64,000 bases of DNA from Lachnospiraceae bacterium C1.1 (lineage in GTDB: Bacteria; Bacillota; Clostridia; Lachnospirales; Lachnospiraceae): NCBI GenBank assembly GCA_030434875.1, contig JAUISW010000001.1, positions 1,871,501 through 1,935,500 of the forward strand, given 5' to 3'. The notes below the pieces were generated by a model that was not told the origin of the DNA, searched no databases, and was given only the letters and a program-made list of their open reading frames with translations. A program made the position numbers and the translations under genes. The stretch's first letter is position 1. The number at the start of each line of letters is the position of its first letter. Positions 45,779-53,633 of the stretch are shown piece by piece.

Positions 45779-46004
45779 CTCCCATAAGACGCTCTACAAG
45801 AGCCTGTATGGCATCTACAGAATCAAAGTTTTCTGCCTTGAGTTCCTTAGGACCGATCTCAATATCAAATTCATCATCAAGCTCTGATACAATATCAACA
45901 ATATCGAAAGATTCGAGAATATTTCCGCTTACGAGTTCTGTCTCCTTCTCAAAATCAACATCAGCTCTTACATTGCTTAAGATTTCAATAATTCTTTCTT
46001 TCAT
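45771..46004 (-). CDS. acyl/aminoacyl carrier protein (DltC-like)
   Basis: A 77-residue acidic carrier protein. The phosphopantetheine serine lies in NILESFDIVDIV (Ser32), where ESF replaces the usual DSL. The four-helix pattern is normal for ACP/DltC. GGAGG precedes the ATG, and it overlaps the adenylating enzyme gene by four bases. It is inferred to carry the activated amino acid between the ligase, the PLP enzyme and the MBOAT. Confidence 0.88.
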   Translation of the reverse strand: MKERIIEILSNVRADVDFEKETELVSGNILESFDIVDIVSELDDEFDIEIGPKELKAENFDSVDAIQALVERLMGDE

Positions 46005-47515
46005 TTTCTGATTCCTCCAAATGTTTCCTTTTCCAAAGTTTTTATATCTGTTTTTCCGTTAGGAAGTTTTGCCAGCGATTCTAATTGCTTTATTTTTCTT
46101 GGTACCATAAACAAGGGAAGCATTCCTTTAAGCTGTACCGCTATCTCACGACTTGCGGTCTCCCCTGTATATAGGAGCCAGAGATTCTCCTTTTTACTGT
46201 CATAGAGAGCTGCACATTCTGAAACACCTTTTATCTCCATTGCTGCCGCTTCTATTTCATCAAGCTCGACACGGTGTCCCATATGCTTAATCTGCCTGTC
46301 GGAACGTCCATGGAATTCAAGTTCTCCATCCTCCCTGAACCTTCCTATATCTCCGGTCTTATAAATTATCTCTCTATATGCACTGTTCAGCGGATTCTGC
46401 ACAAAAGCAGCTGCCGTTCTTTCTGCATCATTATAGTAGCCAAGAGTCACACATGGACCCGATACACATATTTCTCCATATTCGCCCTGAGGGACAGCCT
46501 TGCCATTCTCTGAAAGAAGAAATACCCTGTAATCATCATAAGCCTTTCCTATGGGAAGAACCTCATCCTCAGAAACCTTATGATCGACGACATAGTAAGT
46601 GCATGAAGCCGTTGCTTCTGTCGGTCCGTACTGGTTTACAAATCTGCATTCCGGAAGGTTTTCCTGCCAGAGAGCAAGCACCTTTCCCGGCATTACAGAG
46701 CCCGAAAAGCAAAGTTTCTTAAATCCCTTGAGCTCGCAATCCTTAAACGCACCAAGCTTTGTGATCACAGTGACGGCAGAGCTGCTCCAGCCGGCCGCCG
46801 TTACTCCATGCCTGTTCATACTGTCAAAAAGCACATCAGGCTGCATGAAATACTCCTTAGGCAGGAGAAATGTCCTCGCCCCTGTAAGAAGCGGAAGATA
46901 TATATCTCTTATTGCTGCAATATAATCAAGCTGTGACTGGGATGCCAGCACATCAGTCTCGTCGATTCCCATAACATCTCTGTAAGAGTTGATATAACAG
47001 ATAAGAGACCTGTGTGAGGTTATTACTCCCTTGGGATTTCCACTGGATCCCGATGTAAATATTATATATAAAGGATCATTTTCTGTCAGCCTGTCTTTAA
47101 CATTTTTAATAGCATTTTCATCAATTTCATTTTTAATAAGTACTGATGAATTTAAGGTTCTGCAGTTTTCAATCAGAAGATCCCTGTCATCGGTTATTAA
47201 CGCAGGGTTTCCAAGCGTTGACAGTATGCGTTCACGTCTGCTCAATGGATCCTTTGCCTCTATGGGAGCATATGCCCTTCCGGCATAAACCACTCCAAGA
47301 AATACCGCTATTGTATGAACGGATCTTTCCATCATGACCGCAACAGGACCTTCCGGCAGGTTTTCTCTTATTATTCCTGATCCTACACGTTTTGCTTCAT
47401 TTCTCAGCTCTGCAAAAGTAATTTTTTCATTTTCATCTTCATATACAACTCTGTCCGGATAAGCTTCAGCAGCTTCCTCAAGCCATTCCAGGACATTTTT
47501 ATTAAAATTGCGCAT
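46001..47515 (-). CDS. amino-acid adenylating enzyme (DltA-like, NRPS A-domain family)
   Basis: A 504-residue stand-alone adenylation domain. Core motifs are seen: A3 FTSGSSGNPKGV, A5 NQYGPTEAT, A7/A8 YKTGDIGRFREDGELEFHGRSDRQIK and A10 PNGKTD with the catalytic Lys. This fits activation of an amino acid as its AMP ester and transfer to the adjacent carrier protein. Length matches DltA (about 505). The amino acid cannot be read with certainty; it need not be D-alanine. Confidence 0.88.
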   Translation of the reverse strand: MRNFNKNVLEWLEEAAEAYPDRVVYEDENEKITFAELRNEAKRVGSGIIRENLPEGPVAVMMERSVHTIAVFLGVVYAGRAYAPIEAKDPLSRRERILSTLGNPALITDDRDLLIENCRTLNSSVLIKNEIDENAIKNVKDRLTENDPLYIIFTSGSSGNPKGVITSHRSLICYINSYRDVMGIDETDVLASQSQLDYIAAIRDIYLPLLTGARTFLLPKEYFMQPDVLFDSMNRHGVTAAGWSSSAVTVITKLGAFKDCELKGFKKLCFSGSVMPGKVLALWQENLPECRFVNQYGPTEATASCTYYVVDHKVSEDEVLPIGKAYDDYRVFLLSENGKAVPQGEYGEICVSGPCVTLGYYNDAERTAAAFVQNPLNSAYREIIYKTGDIGRFREDGELEFHGRSDRQIKHMGHRVELDEIEAAAMEIKGVSECAALYDSKKENLWLLYTGETASREIAVQLKGMLPLFMVPRKIKQLESLAKLPNGKTDIKTLEKETFGGIRK

Positions 47516-49097
47516 ATATCAGATCCTCCGAAGAATATCCGGTTCCATAGGCACCAAATATTATGATCACAAAAATGCATATATACCAGAATGCAAATCT
47601 TACCGGTATAGGCAGACTCTCAAGCTTCTTTCTGATAGGAAAATGCATTTCTTTCATTACACTTACTGCAATAACGACCAGTAATCCGCCATATACAGAA
47701 ACATAAGCATAGAAATCCATATTCAGATTTCCGAGATTTGCTATCAGCATATCAAATCTGAGATTCGTAAATATACTCTTAAACATATCTATTCCGACCT
47801 CCAGAGTCTGTGCCCTGAAGAACATCTCTCCTATTATGATTATGAAAAAGAGTTTTATAAATCTGAATATCCTTACCGGGGCAGATTCTTCCTTAAGCTT
47901 GAGTTTTGCAAGCAAGGCAAGGAATGGCTCCTCTAAAATATTCTCTATAAATATAAGCACAAAATAATACATTCCATAGAATATATAAGTCCATCTCGGT
48001 CCATGCCAGATACCGTTAGAAAGCCATACAAGGAAAAGCGCGATCGTCGGAGCCGTAAAGTGTGCCACTCCCTGACCGGCTACAACCTTGACCTTCTTGG
48101 TAAACTTCATTATCGGCTTTGCCAATGATACGGGATAAAAGATATAATCCCTGAAGAATGTACCAAGTGTAATGTGCCATCTGTGCCAGAAATCTGAAGC
48201 ATTCTTTGCGAAGAAAGGCTGGGTAAAATTCTCCGCCATTCTAACTCCAAAAAGTCTTGCACTTCCTATTACAATATCAATGGATCCCGAAAAATCCATA
48301 TATTCCTGAATAGTAAATGCGAAAGCTGCATATAGCGCAACTCCTCCGTCCGTATAAGTACCTTCGTAAAGTGCGCTTATAGATGGCGCAAGCTGATCGG
48401 CAATGACCAGTTTCTTAAAAAGTCCCCAGAGAATCCTCTGATAACCCTCCGCAAGGTCCTGGTATTTAATATCATTTCCTGCAAAAAGAGCCTTTGAATC
48501 CTCTCCATATCTGGTAATTGGTCCCTCAACTATCTTCGGGAAAAATGAAAGATAAAGTGCAATATTAAAGAGACTTTCATCTGCCTTTATATCTTCTCTC
48601 GAAATATCAGTCAGATAAGATATCGCCATGAGTGTATAGTAGGATATTCCAAGCGGTGCAGCAAGATTAAGCATTTTCCAATTGACGGGATGTCTGACAA
48701 GCTCTGAAACCCTTACTATATTAAGACCTATAAAATCAAGATACTTAAATCCTACGAGCACCAGCAGCAATAAAACAATTCCGGTCACAAGCGTCTTCAT
48801 CCGCTTTTTTGCCCGCTCTTTTCTCTTAATGGTCTTATCCTTATTTATTTTTTCAATAAGAAGTCCCATCTTCCAGGTAAAAACAGATTCCGCGATATTT
48901 ATGAGCAGGAGCCATTTACTGAGTGATGCAAAAAATATCCAACTGGCTCCCAATAATACAAACTTCCTTTTCTGCTGCGGCACCAGCTGATAAATAAGAA
49001 CCGTAAGCGGAAGAAAAAGTGCAAAATACATCCATACTGAATATGACAGATCTCCCCACCAACGGCTCAAATCATTCATAATTTCAGCATCAAACAT
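47502..49097 (-). CDS. MBOAT family O-acyltransferase (DltB-like)
   Basis: A 531-residue polytopic membrane protein. It carries the MBOAT region (FFRDYIFYPV, HRWHITLGTF) and the active-site His in WLSNGIWHGPRWTYIFYG. Such proteins pass acyl or aminoacyl groups across the membrane, as DltB does for D-alanine and AlgI for acetyl. The ATG at 49097 shares one base with the upstream stop (TGATG). It is placed between the SGNH gene and the ligase gene, the same neighbourhood as in dlt operons. Confidence 0.92.
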   Translation of the reverse strand: MFDAEIMNDLSRWWGDLSYSVWMYFALFLPLTVLIYQLVPQQKRKFVLLGASWIFFASLSKWLLLINIAESVFTWKMGLLIEKINKDKTIKRKERAKKRMKTLVTGIVLLLLVLVGFKYLDFIGLNIVRVSELVRHPVNWKMLNLAAPLGISYYTLMAISYLTDISREDIKADESLFNIALYLSFFPKIVEGPITRYGEDSKALFAGNDIKYQDLAEGYQRILWGLFKKLVIADQLAPSISALYEGTYTDGGVALYAAFAFTIQEYMDFSGSIDIVIGSARLFGVRMAENFTQPFFAKNASDFWHRWHITLGTFFRDYIFYPVSLAKPIMKFTKKVKVVAGQGVAHFTAPTIALFLVWLSNGIWHGPRWTYIFYGMYYFVLIFIENILEEPFLALLAKLKLKEESAPVRIFRFIKLFFIIIIGEMFFRAQTLEVGIDMFKSIFTNLRFDMLIANLGNLNMDFYAYVSVYGGLLVVIAVSVMKEMHFPIRKKLESLPIPVRFAFWYICIFVIIIFGAYGTGYSSEDLIYAQF

Positions 49098-50068
49098 CAA
49101 TAAATCCCTGCCTCTCTATAACTGTTATTCCAATCTTCATACTTTGAGTCTCCCCTGTGATCATCCATGGAATAGTTTTCCATGATATATTTTCCAAGAT
49201 AATTGCTGACCTTCTTCGAACCCTCGAAACTCATATGATCTCCCCCATCCATGGTGTCGAGATTCCAGTCAAATCCAATATCTTCTTTATTCAGATCAAT
49301 ATACGGAACTGAATTTTCACGAGCCCATTCAGCAACTGCATCATGTCTTGCATTATTCCAGCCAACGGGCCTCGGTACACTTATTAATAGAAAATCCGTA
49401 TTGTTTTCTTTTGTAAAAGCATAGAGTTCATTCAAATACTTCAGTGACTCTCTGCTCATATTTTCCTTTGAAGGACCCCTGTCCATATAATCCGGATCAT
49501 TATCATAGGGAATTACAGAATCTGAGTATTCAAATCCCTTTAATCTCTTATGTTCATCGGCCGTTGGCTTTTCCGGAGAAAAATCAGGAAGCCAGGTTTT
49601 ATAAAAGACATGATAATGTAATATCGGAAACAGATTTTCAATAAAATTCGTAGGAATTGCATACTTGTCTTTGTGCGGTACAGAGTCAGTAAAGAGCGAG
49701 TTTGTCTCAAGCACTACAAGGCGCGGCGCATGATCATCGAAACTTGTCTCTACCATCGAAACGGCATCGCAAAGTCTGAGCGCACTGTCGCTCAGATCAT
49801 ATGATGTAAATCCATAGTCCGTAAATATCTGCAAAGGAGATATTGATCTGTATACAACGCTGTCTCCCGAAAAAACAACATCAATATCCGTTTTTTCATC
49901 CTTAAGGTCAATATGCTTTCTGTTTGTCTTTGATATATCATAAACTTCGCCGTACCTAGGCTTTACAGCCAAAGATGCGGCGATCATCAAAACAGCCAGT
50001 ATTGTAAAAAACGCTGTTGCTTTTATTAAATTTATATTCAGCTTATTTTTCAAATCACCCATAGTCAT
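49097..50068 (-). CDS. membrane-anchored SGNH-type protein (DltD/AlgJ-like)
   Basis: A 323-residue protein with one N-terminal membrane helix (about 14-34) and an external domain. The GDS motif has Ser70 in VVFSGDSVVYRS. A C-terminal catalytic-type Asp-His occurs in MDGGDHMSFEG (near 276-277). This fits the SGNH fold of DltD, AlgJ and AlgX partners that finish O-acylation outside the cell. An alternative start at 50062 (M3) is possible. It overlaps the ASKHA gene by four bases. Confidence 0.78.
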   Translation of the reverse strand: MTMGDLKNKLNINLIKATAFFTILAVLMIAASLAVKPRYGEVYDISKTNRKHIDLKDEKTDIDVVFSGDSVVYRSISPLQIFTDYGFTSYDLSDSALRLCDAVSMVETSFDDHAPRLVVLETNSLFTDSVPHKDKYAIPTNFIENLFPILHYHVFYKTWLPDFSPEKPTADEHKRLKGFEYSDSVIPYDNDPDYMDRGPSKENMSRESLKYLNELYAFTKENNTDFLLISVPRPVGWNNARHDAVAEWARENSVPYIDLNKEDIGFDWNLDTMDGGDHMSFEGSKKVSNYLGKYIMENYSMDDHRGDSKYEDWNNSYREAGIY

Positions 50069-51576
50069 TCATTATAGCTAAAAAAACACATGTTGTCTAT
50101 AAAACTCTTTTCAAATCTCTCAATCTCTGAAAGCTCTGCAACTACACATATAGAAAGGATTTTTTTAATATCCTCATCTGCCTTTCCGGGATTTCTGATA
50201 TATCTTAAAGCGCCCTTAAGCGAGCTGTTTCCGACAGTCAGGGTCTTTGCCCTAAGCTCACGGGGAATAAGTGAAATTTCTGCCGCATCTTCAATTTTTA
50301 AATATTCTGCAAAACTGCCGGCCATATATAAAGAAGATATCTCATCGAAAGAGCTCCCCGCCTCAGAGATTATAGTCTCAAATCCTGCTGCAGCTGCAGC
50401 CTTTGCCAGCATCAGATTGTGAATATCCTCCTGGCTTATCTTTATGCGTCTTAAATCGGTTTCTGCCAGGGTAAATCCGCCTTTAATATACTCATCTTTA
50501 AGACTCCCGTTTTCTAAGATAATGCCGGTTTTGAACATTTCCGCTATTGCCGATATGATACCTGTTCCGCATATTCCCCTAGGAAGAGAATCAGCAATGG
50601 TTTTTATTCTGACCCTGCCGCTTTTTTTATCAATCCTGACATCTGATATGGCTCCTTCAACCCCGGCCATTCCCATTGATATATTACCGCCTTCAAACGC
50701 AGGTCCTGCCGCCGCACTTGCCAGATATATCCTCTTCCTGTTTCCTACAGCCATCTCAGCATTTGTTCCAAGATCTATAAATCCGATCTTTTCGTCTTTT
50801 TCATGAATTTTAAGAGCATATATTCCGGATATGATATCGCCGCCTATAAATGCCGATAATCCCGGAATTATGATAACTTTGGCATCAAAAGATCCTACCC
50901 TGCCAAATACCTCAGCAAATTTAAGGGGTGCGAATTCAAGCCTTTCAGGTTTAAAAGGTGATGATGCCATTCCCGAAAGATCAAGTCCCATAAGGAGATG
51001 GATCATAGTTGTATTAGCAGATATCACAATTTCTTTAAGAGCTCCTTCTTTTACTGAAAGATTAAAGAGCATCTTCCTTAAAAGGTCAATAATATCCTTC
51101 TGTACAGCTGCCCGAAGACTTGCCGCCCTTCCTCCGACAGCAGCATCGATCCTCGAGATCACATCCCCGCCAAAAGCTTTCTGATGATTCATACAGGATT
51201 CTCTTGCAACAGAATGCATATTTCGTAAACATAGAAGCTCTGCCGATATGGTGGTTGTTCCTATATCAATCGCAGCCGCAAAAATATCCCCTTCTCTTAT
51301 ATCACTGTCAGAAACCGCTGACATATCGTGCTCATTAGTATATTTTTCCTCTCCGCCAATGAGCTCTACCTCTGCATCCCCTTCAACAAAAGTCCTGCAG
51401 GCCAGACTTTCTTTTCCATTAAACTTAAGCCTACATTTTCCGCACCTTCCGTTTCCTCCGCAGGGAGAATCTATTTCCAGCTGATTATCTCTTAAAATTT
51501 CAAGAAGATTATCCCCTTTTTCGGCGTCTATCATCTTAACTCCGGATTTTCGGATTATCTTAAGCTTAAACGGCAT
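50065..51576 (-). CDS. corrinoid activation protein: 2Fe-2S ferredoxin plus ASKHA ATPase (RamA-like, DUF4445)
   Basis: A 503-residue protein. Residues about 1-80 are a plant-type [2Fe-2S] ferredoxin (CGGNGRCGKC and a later Cys in LACRTF). The rest is the ASKHA ATPase domain seen in RACE/RamA proteins (IDIGTTTISAELLCL, NHQKAFGGDVISRIDAA, FIDLGTNAEMAVG). Such proteins reduce the inactive Co(II) corrinoid of methyltransferases using ATP. The next gene upstream is an activation-domain protein, so the pair probably keeps a corrinoid enzyme active (inference). It links this operon with the cobalamin cluster next door. Confidence 0.9.
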   Translation of the reverse strand: MPFKLKIIRKSGVKMIDAEKGDNLLEILRDNQLEIDSPCGGNGRCGKCRLKFNGKESLACRTFVEGDAEVELIGGEEKYTNEHDMSAVSDSDIREGDIFAAAIDIGTTTISAELLCLRNMHSVARESCMNHQKAFGGDVISRIDAAVGGRAASLRAAVQKDIIDLLRKMLFNLSVKEGALKEIVISANTTMIHLLMGLDLSGMASSPFKPERLEFAPLKFAEVFGRVGSFDAKVIIIPGLSAFIGGDIISGIYALKIHEKDEKIGFIDLGTNAEMAVGNRKRIYLASAAAGPAFEGGNISMGMAGVEGAISDVRIDKKSGRVRIKTIADSLPRGICGTGIISAIAEMFKTGIILENGSLKDEYIKGGFTLAETDLRRIKISQEDIHNLMLAKAAAAAGFETIISEAGSSFDEISSLYMAGSFAEYLKIEDAAEISLIPRELRAKTLTVGNSSLKGALRYIRNPGKADEDIKKILSICVVAELSEIERFEKSFIDNMCFFSYNE

Positions 51577-51579
51577 TCC

Positions 51580-52218
51580 TTAATCTCCTCCCGATGATCT
51601 GTAACTGCAATCTTTTTTATCACATTCGGCACAATTATGATATATTTTCATAACAGACGGATCCTTTACCGTCGGCATAACCGCAGCATATGTCTTAACA
51701 GGTGACATCATATAACTTTCCGTTACCCTGACTCCCAGATTTTTCTCTGCCTTTAGTACAGATGCAATGACCTTCTGCATTTTTCCTTCTATCATATCAG
51801 GAGCATCATAAAGACCTTCTATTCCGAAATCATTGTCTCTTGCATACTTTTCAATTTCATGCAAGACAATTTTTTCGCAAGAAAAAAGGCAGTTGTCGGC
51901 AATACCATCGACAATCATGCCCTTAACAAATTCACCCCTTGACATATATTTGTCTGAAAGTTCTGTTACAGCCCCTCCGACTGTAATACAAAAAAAGAAA
52001 AGATCTCTTCCGTAAAAACGCATCGATTTAGGAAAATCCTCCGGAATCCTGCCAAAACTCACCGCCGCTGCCGGATCAAGCCTTTCAAAAGTTTCCCCTT
52101 TCACTTCCCTGAATGCATTTTCAAACTCCTTATATGAGGGATCTGATTTCTGACACCCGATTGAGCGGAGAATTATCTCTTCTCCGCTCACCACCGGTTT
52201 CATATGAAAAATTTTCAT
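51580..52218 (-). CDS. vitamin B12-dependent methionine synthase activation-domain-like protein
   Basis: A 212-residue cytoplasmic protein similar to the stand-alone MetH reactivation domain. Typical parts are FFFCITVGGAVTELSDKYMSRGEFVKGMIVDGIADNCLFS and a C-terminal Cys-rich end (HNCAECDKKDCSYR) found in RACE-linked forms. In Clostridia that have a MetH lacking its own activation domain, such proteins take over that job. It starts within the mecA stop (4-base overlap). No metH is present in the window. Confidence 0.85.
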   Translation of the reverse strand: MKIFHMKPVVSGEEIILRSIGCQKSDPSYKEFENAFREVKGETFERLDPAAAVSFGRIPEDFPKSMRFYGRDLFFFCITVGGAVTELSDKYMSRGEFVKGMIVDGIADNCLFSCEKIVLHEIEKYARDNDFGIEGLYDAPDMIEGKMQKVIASVLKAEKNLGVRVTESYMMSPVKTYAAVMPTVKDPSVMKIYHNCAECDKKDCSYRSSGGD

Positions 52219-53030
52219 AATTCTCTTAAAACTTCCACTGCATTATTTTCAATCAATACTTCACTGTTTTCAACAAGATACTGCTTAGCAGCTGCCTTAA
52301 GCGTTACAACATCTCCAAAATCATAAGCGAGTGTTCTGATTCCTTCATAAATCCTGTCCGGCATTACATCATGCTGGATCATAAGATAGAAAGCCTCATC
52401 CTCACTGAACTTATAAAGTGTACTGTTGATCCTGCTTACAGAAGAACAGTTCTTTGCATATATCCTGCCTTCTTCGAGTTTCTCAAATCGTACAACGAAG
52501 GATTTCTTCATTGCTGCTTTGAGTTCTGCAATAATACTCTGATTCTGCTCCTGGGCATCAAGTTCTGCCCTAAGCTGTCTTATCTCACTCAATGCTTCCG
52601 TCGAGCCTTCTCCGCCATTTTTAAGCTGCTCTTCCATCATATCAAGTAATTCTCGCTTCATAGCCAAAGGAAGCTCGGGCATACTGTCCTTCTGCGCTTT
52701 GACCTCCTCAGCAATCCTGTTTTTCAGAGACCGTGCCTTTTCAGGATCTCCTCCTGTTACGTGTTCAAGCGCTTCCTCAAGATTTGCCTCATGAAAAACT
52801 ATCGATATGCTCCTGTCTTCAAGTACACTGATCTGCGCTGAAGCCATATGGATTCCATTTCCATGTTCTATTCCAAGCTTAAGCGCTGCCCTATCCATGA
52901 GCTGGCGAAAAAATCTTTTTGTCTCGTCAGTCTTTGCCATAATATCATCAAGATTAAGACCGTTGTCAAAAAGCTCCTGCTCGCTCATGACGCACCTGAT
53001 ATCCGTATCACTCAGTCTGGTAAATTTCAT
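52215..53030 (-). CDS. mecA: MecA-family adaptor protein for ClpC
   Basis: A 271-residue protein. The N-terminus (MKFTRLSDTDIRCVMSEQELFDNGLNLDDIM, then TKRFFRQLMDRAALKLGI) matches the substrate-binding half of MecA. A charged linker with a coiled coil (about 105-170) follows, and a C-terminal MecA domain (KKSFVVRFEKLEEGRIYAKNC, YKFSEDEAFYLMIQHD). MecA delivers substrates to ClpC, which is encoded at 27621-30068. It is first in an operon with corrinoid-activation and Dlt-like genes; the functional link is unclear. AAGGG precedes the ATG at 53030. Confidence 0.85.
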   Translation of the reverse strand: MKFTRLSDTDIRCVMSEQELFDNGLNLDDIMAKTDETKRFFRQLMDRAALKLGIEHGNGIHMASAQISVLEDRSISIVFHEANLEEALEHVTGGDPEKARSLKNRIAEEVKAQKDSMPELPLAMKRELLDMMEEQLKNGGEGSTEALSEIRQLRAELDAQEQNQSIIAELKAAMKKSFVVRFEKLEEGRIYAKNCSSVSRINSTLYKFSEDEAFYLMIQHDVMPDRIYEGIRTLAYDFGDVVTLKAAAKQYLVENSEVLIENNAVEVLREL

Positions 53031-53119
53031 ATAGAATCCCTTCTACAAGCTGTCATATTCATGAGCTGATTTAAACTATTAAACAGTAACCAACAAAGCT
53101 GCCATCCAACCGATACAGA

Positions 53120-53212
53120 CATTGTGATAAGATATTCATCCCTGATTCGAATCACAGTGTTCGCCGCATACCAAATTATTTCCTCTCTAAAATCCAATAC
53201 ATTTTTGCGGCG
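53120..53212 (-). promoter_or_regulatory. structured 5' leader of the mecA operon
   Basis: The long leader (about 255 bases) can form several stems on the minus strand: CGCCGCA/TGCGGCG (53162-53168 with 53206-53212), CACTGTGAT/ATCACAATG (one mismatch), and the palindrome TGATTCGAATCA around 53144-53155. The stems partly exclude each other. No known riboswitch family was recognised. Confidence 0.4.
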
Positions 53213-53293
53213 ATCAATTAACTGAATGCGGTCAAATCAACCATCTAATAAATCGCACAAAATCAATACTTATGAGCTTTTTTTACTGATTTC

Positions 53294-53323
53294 AGTATAA
53301 CATAGAGCATTGAAATAAAACAA
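53294..53323 (-). promoter_or_regulatory. promoter of the mecA operon
   Basis: On the minus strand -35 TTGTTT (53318-53323) and -10 TATACT (53294-53299) are separated by 18 bases. It lies inside an inverted repeat (53299-53343). Confidence 0.6.
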
Positions 53324-53343
53324 CTTATACAATGTTCTATGTT
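53299..53343. promoter_or_regulatory. 14-bp inverted repeat (operator-like) over the mecA promoter
   Basis: Arms AACATAGAGCATTG (53299-53312) and CAATGTTCTATGTT (53330-53343) match at 13 of 14 positions with a 17-base spacer. They flank and overlap the -35 box, as expected for a dimeric repressor site. The remaining part of the 53031-53381 gap shows no gene. Confidence 0.55.
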
Positions 53344-53381
53344 CAGTTCATTAGCCGTTTTCGGGACATTTTTTATAACTT

Positions 53382-53633
53382 TTAATTTTTAATACATGCT
53401 TTTTTTAGAATCTTCATGATTATGTCGTAATTTTCCGGTCTGTGTGGAAAATCACATTCTATACAATTCTTAATCCTTCCATTTTCTTTTTCGATAAAAT
53501 TGTGATTTCCCGGACAGTTGTCCAAAAAATACAACGGGCAATAACAGAAGAGACAGTTAAAATCCCCCTCAAGTTTGTGACAGGGAAAATACTCACATTC
53601 CCTGTTCTCAAAGAACCTGCTGCCGTTCTGCAA
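53382..53633 (-). CDS. cysteine-rich small domain protein of the cobalamin cluster
   Basis: An 83-residue protein of the 'Cysteine-rich small domain' family (PF04071). It shows the family pattern SRFFENRECEYFPCHK, FNCLFCYCPLYF, CPGNH and IKNCIECDFPHRPENY, with eight Cys that could bind metal. The preferred start is the TTG at 53633, with GGGAGGAGG seven bases upstream, overlapping the cbiA end by 26 bases; an ATG at 53654 is the alternative. The family occurs in or fused to cobalamin genes; its function is unknown. Confidence 0.82.
   Translation of the reverse strand: MQNGSRFFENRECEYFPCHKLEGDFNCLFCYCPLYFLDNCPGNHNFIEKENGRIKNCIECDFPHRPENYDIIMKILKKACIKN

Noticed and set aside
53082..53090. AACAGTAAC, matching the end of the 147-bp element, as a second element copy
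   Set aside because: Only nine bases match and there is no second terminal repeat, internal stem or flanking duplication nearby. It is most likely chance.
53031..53381. Cobalamin riboswitch in the gap next to the cobalamin operon
   Set aside because: No B12-box-like sequence was recognised on either strand, and the cobalamin operon starts beyond the right edge, where such an element would be expected.
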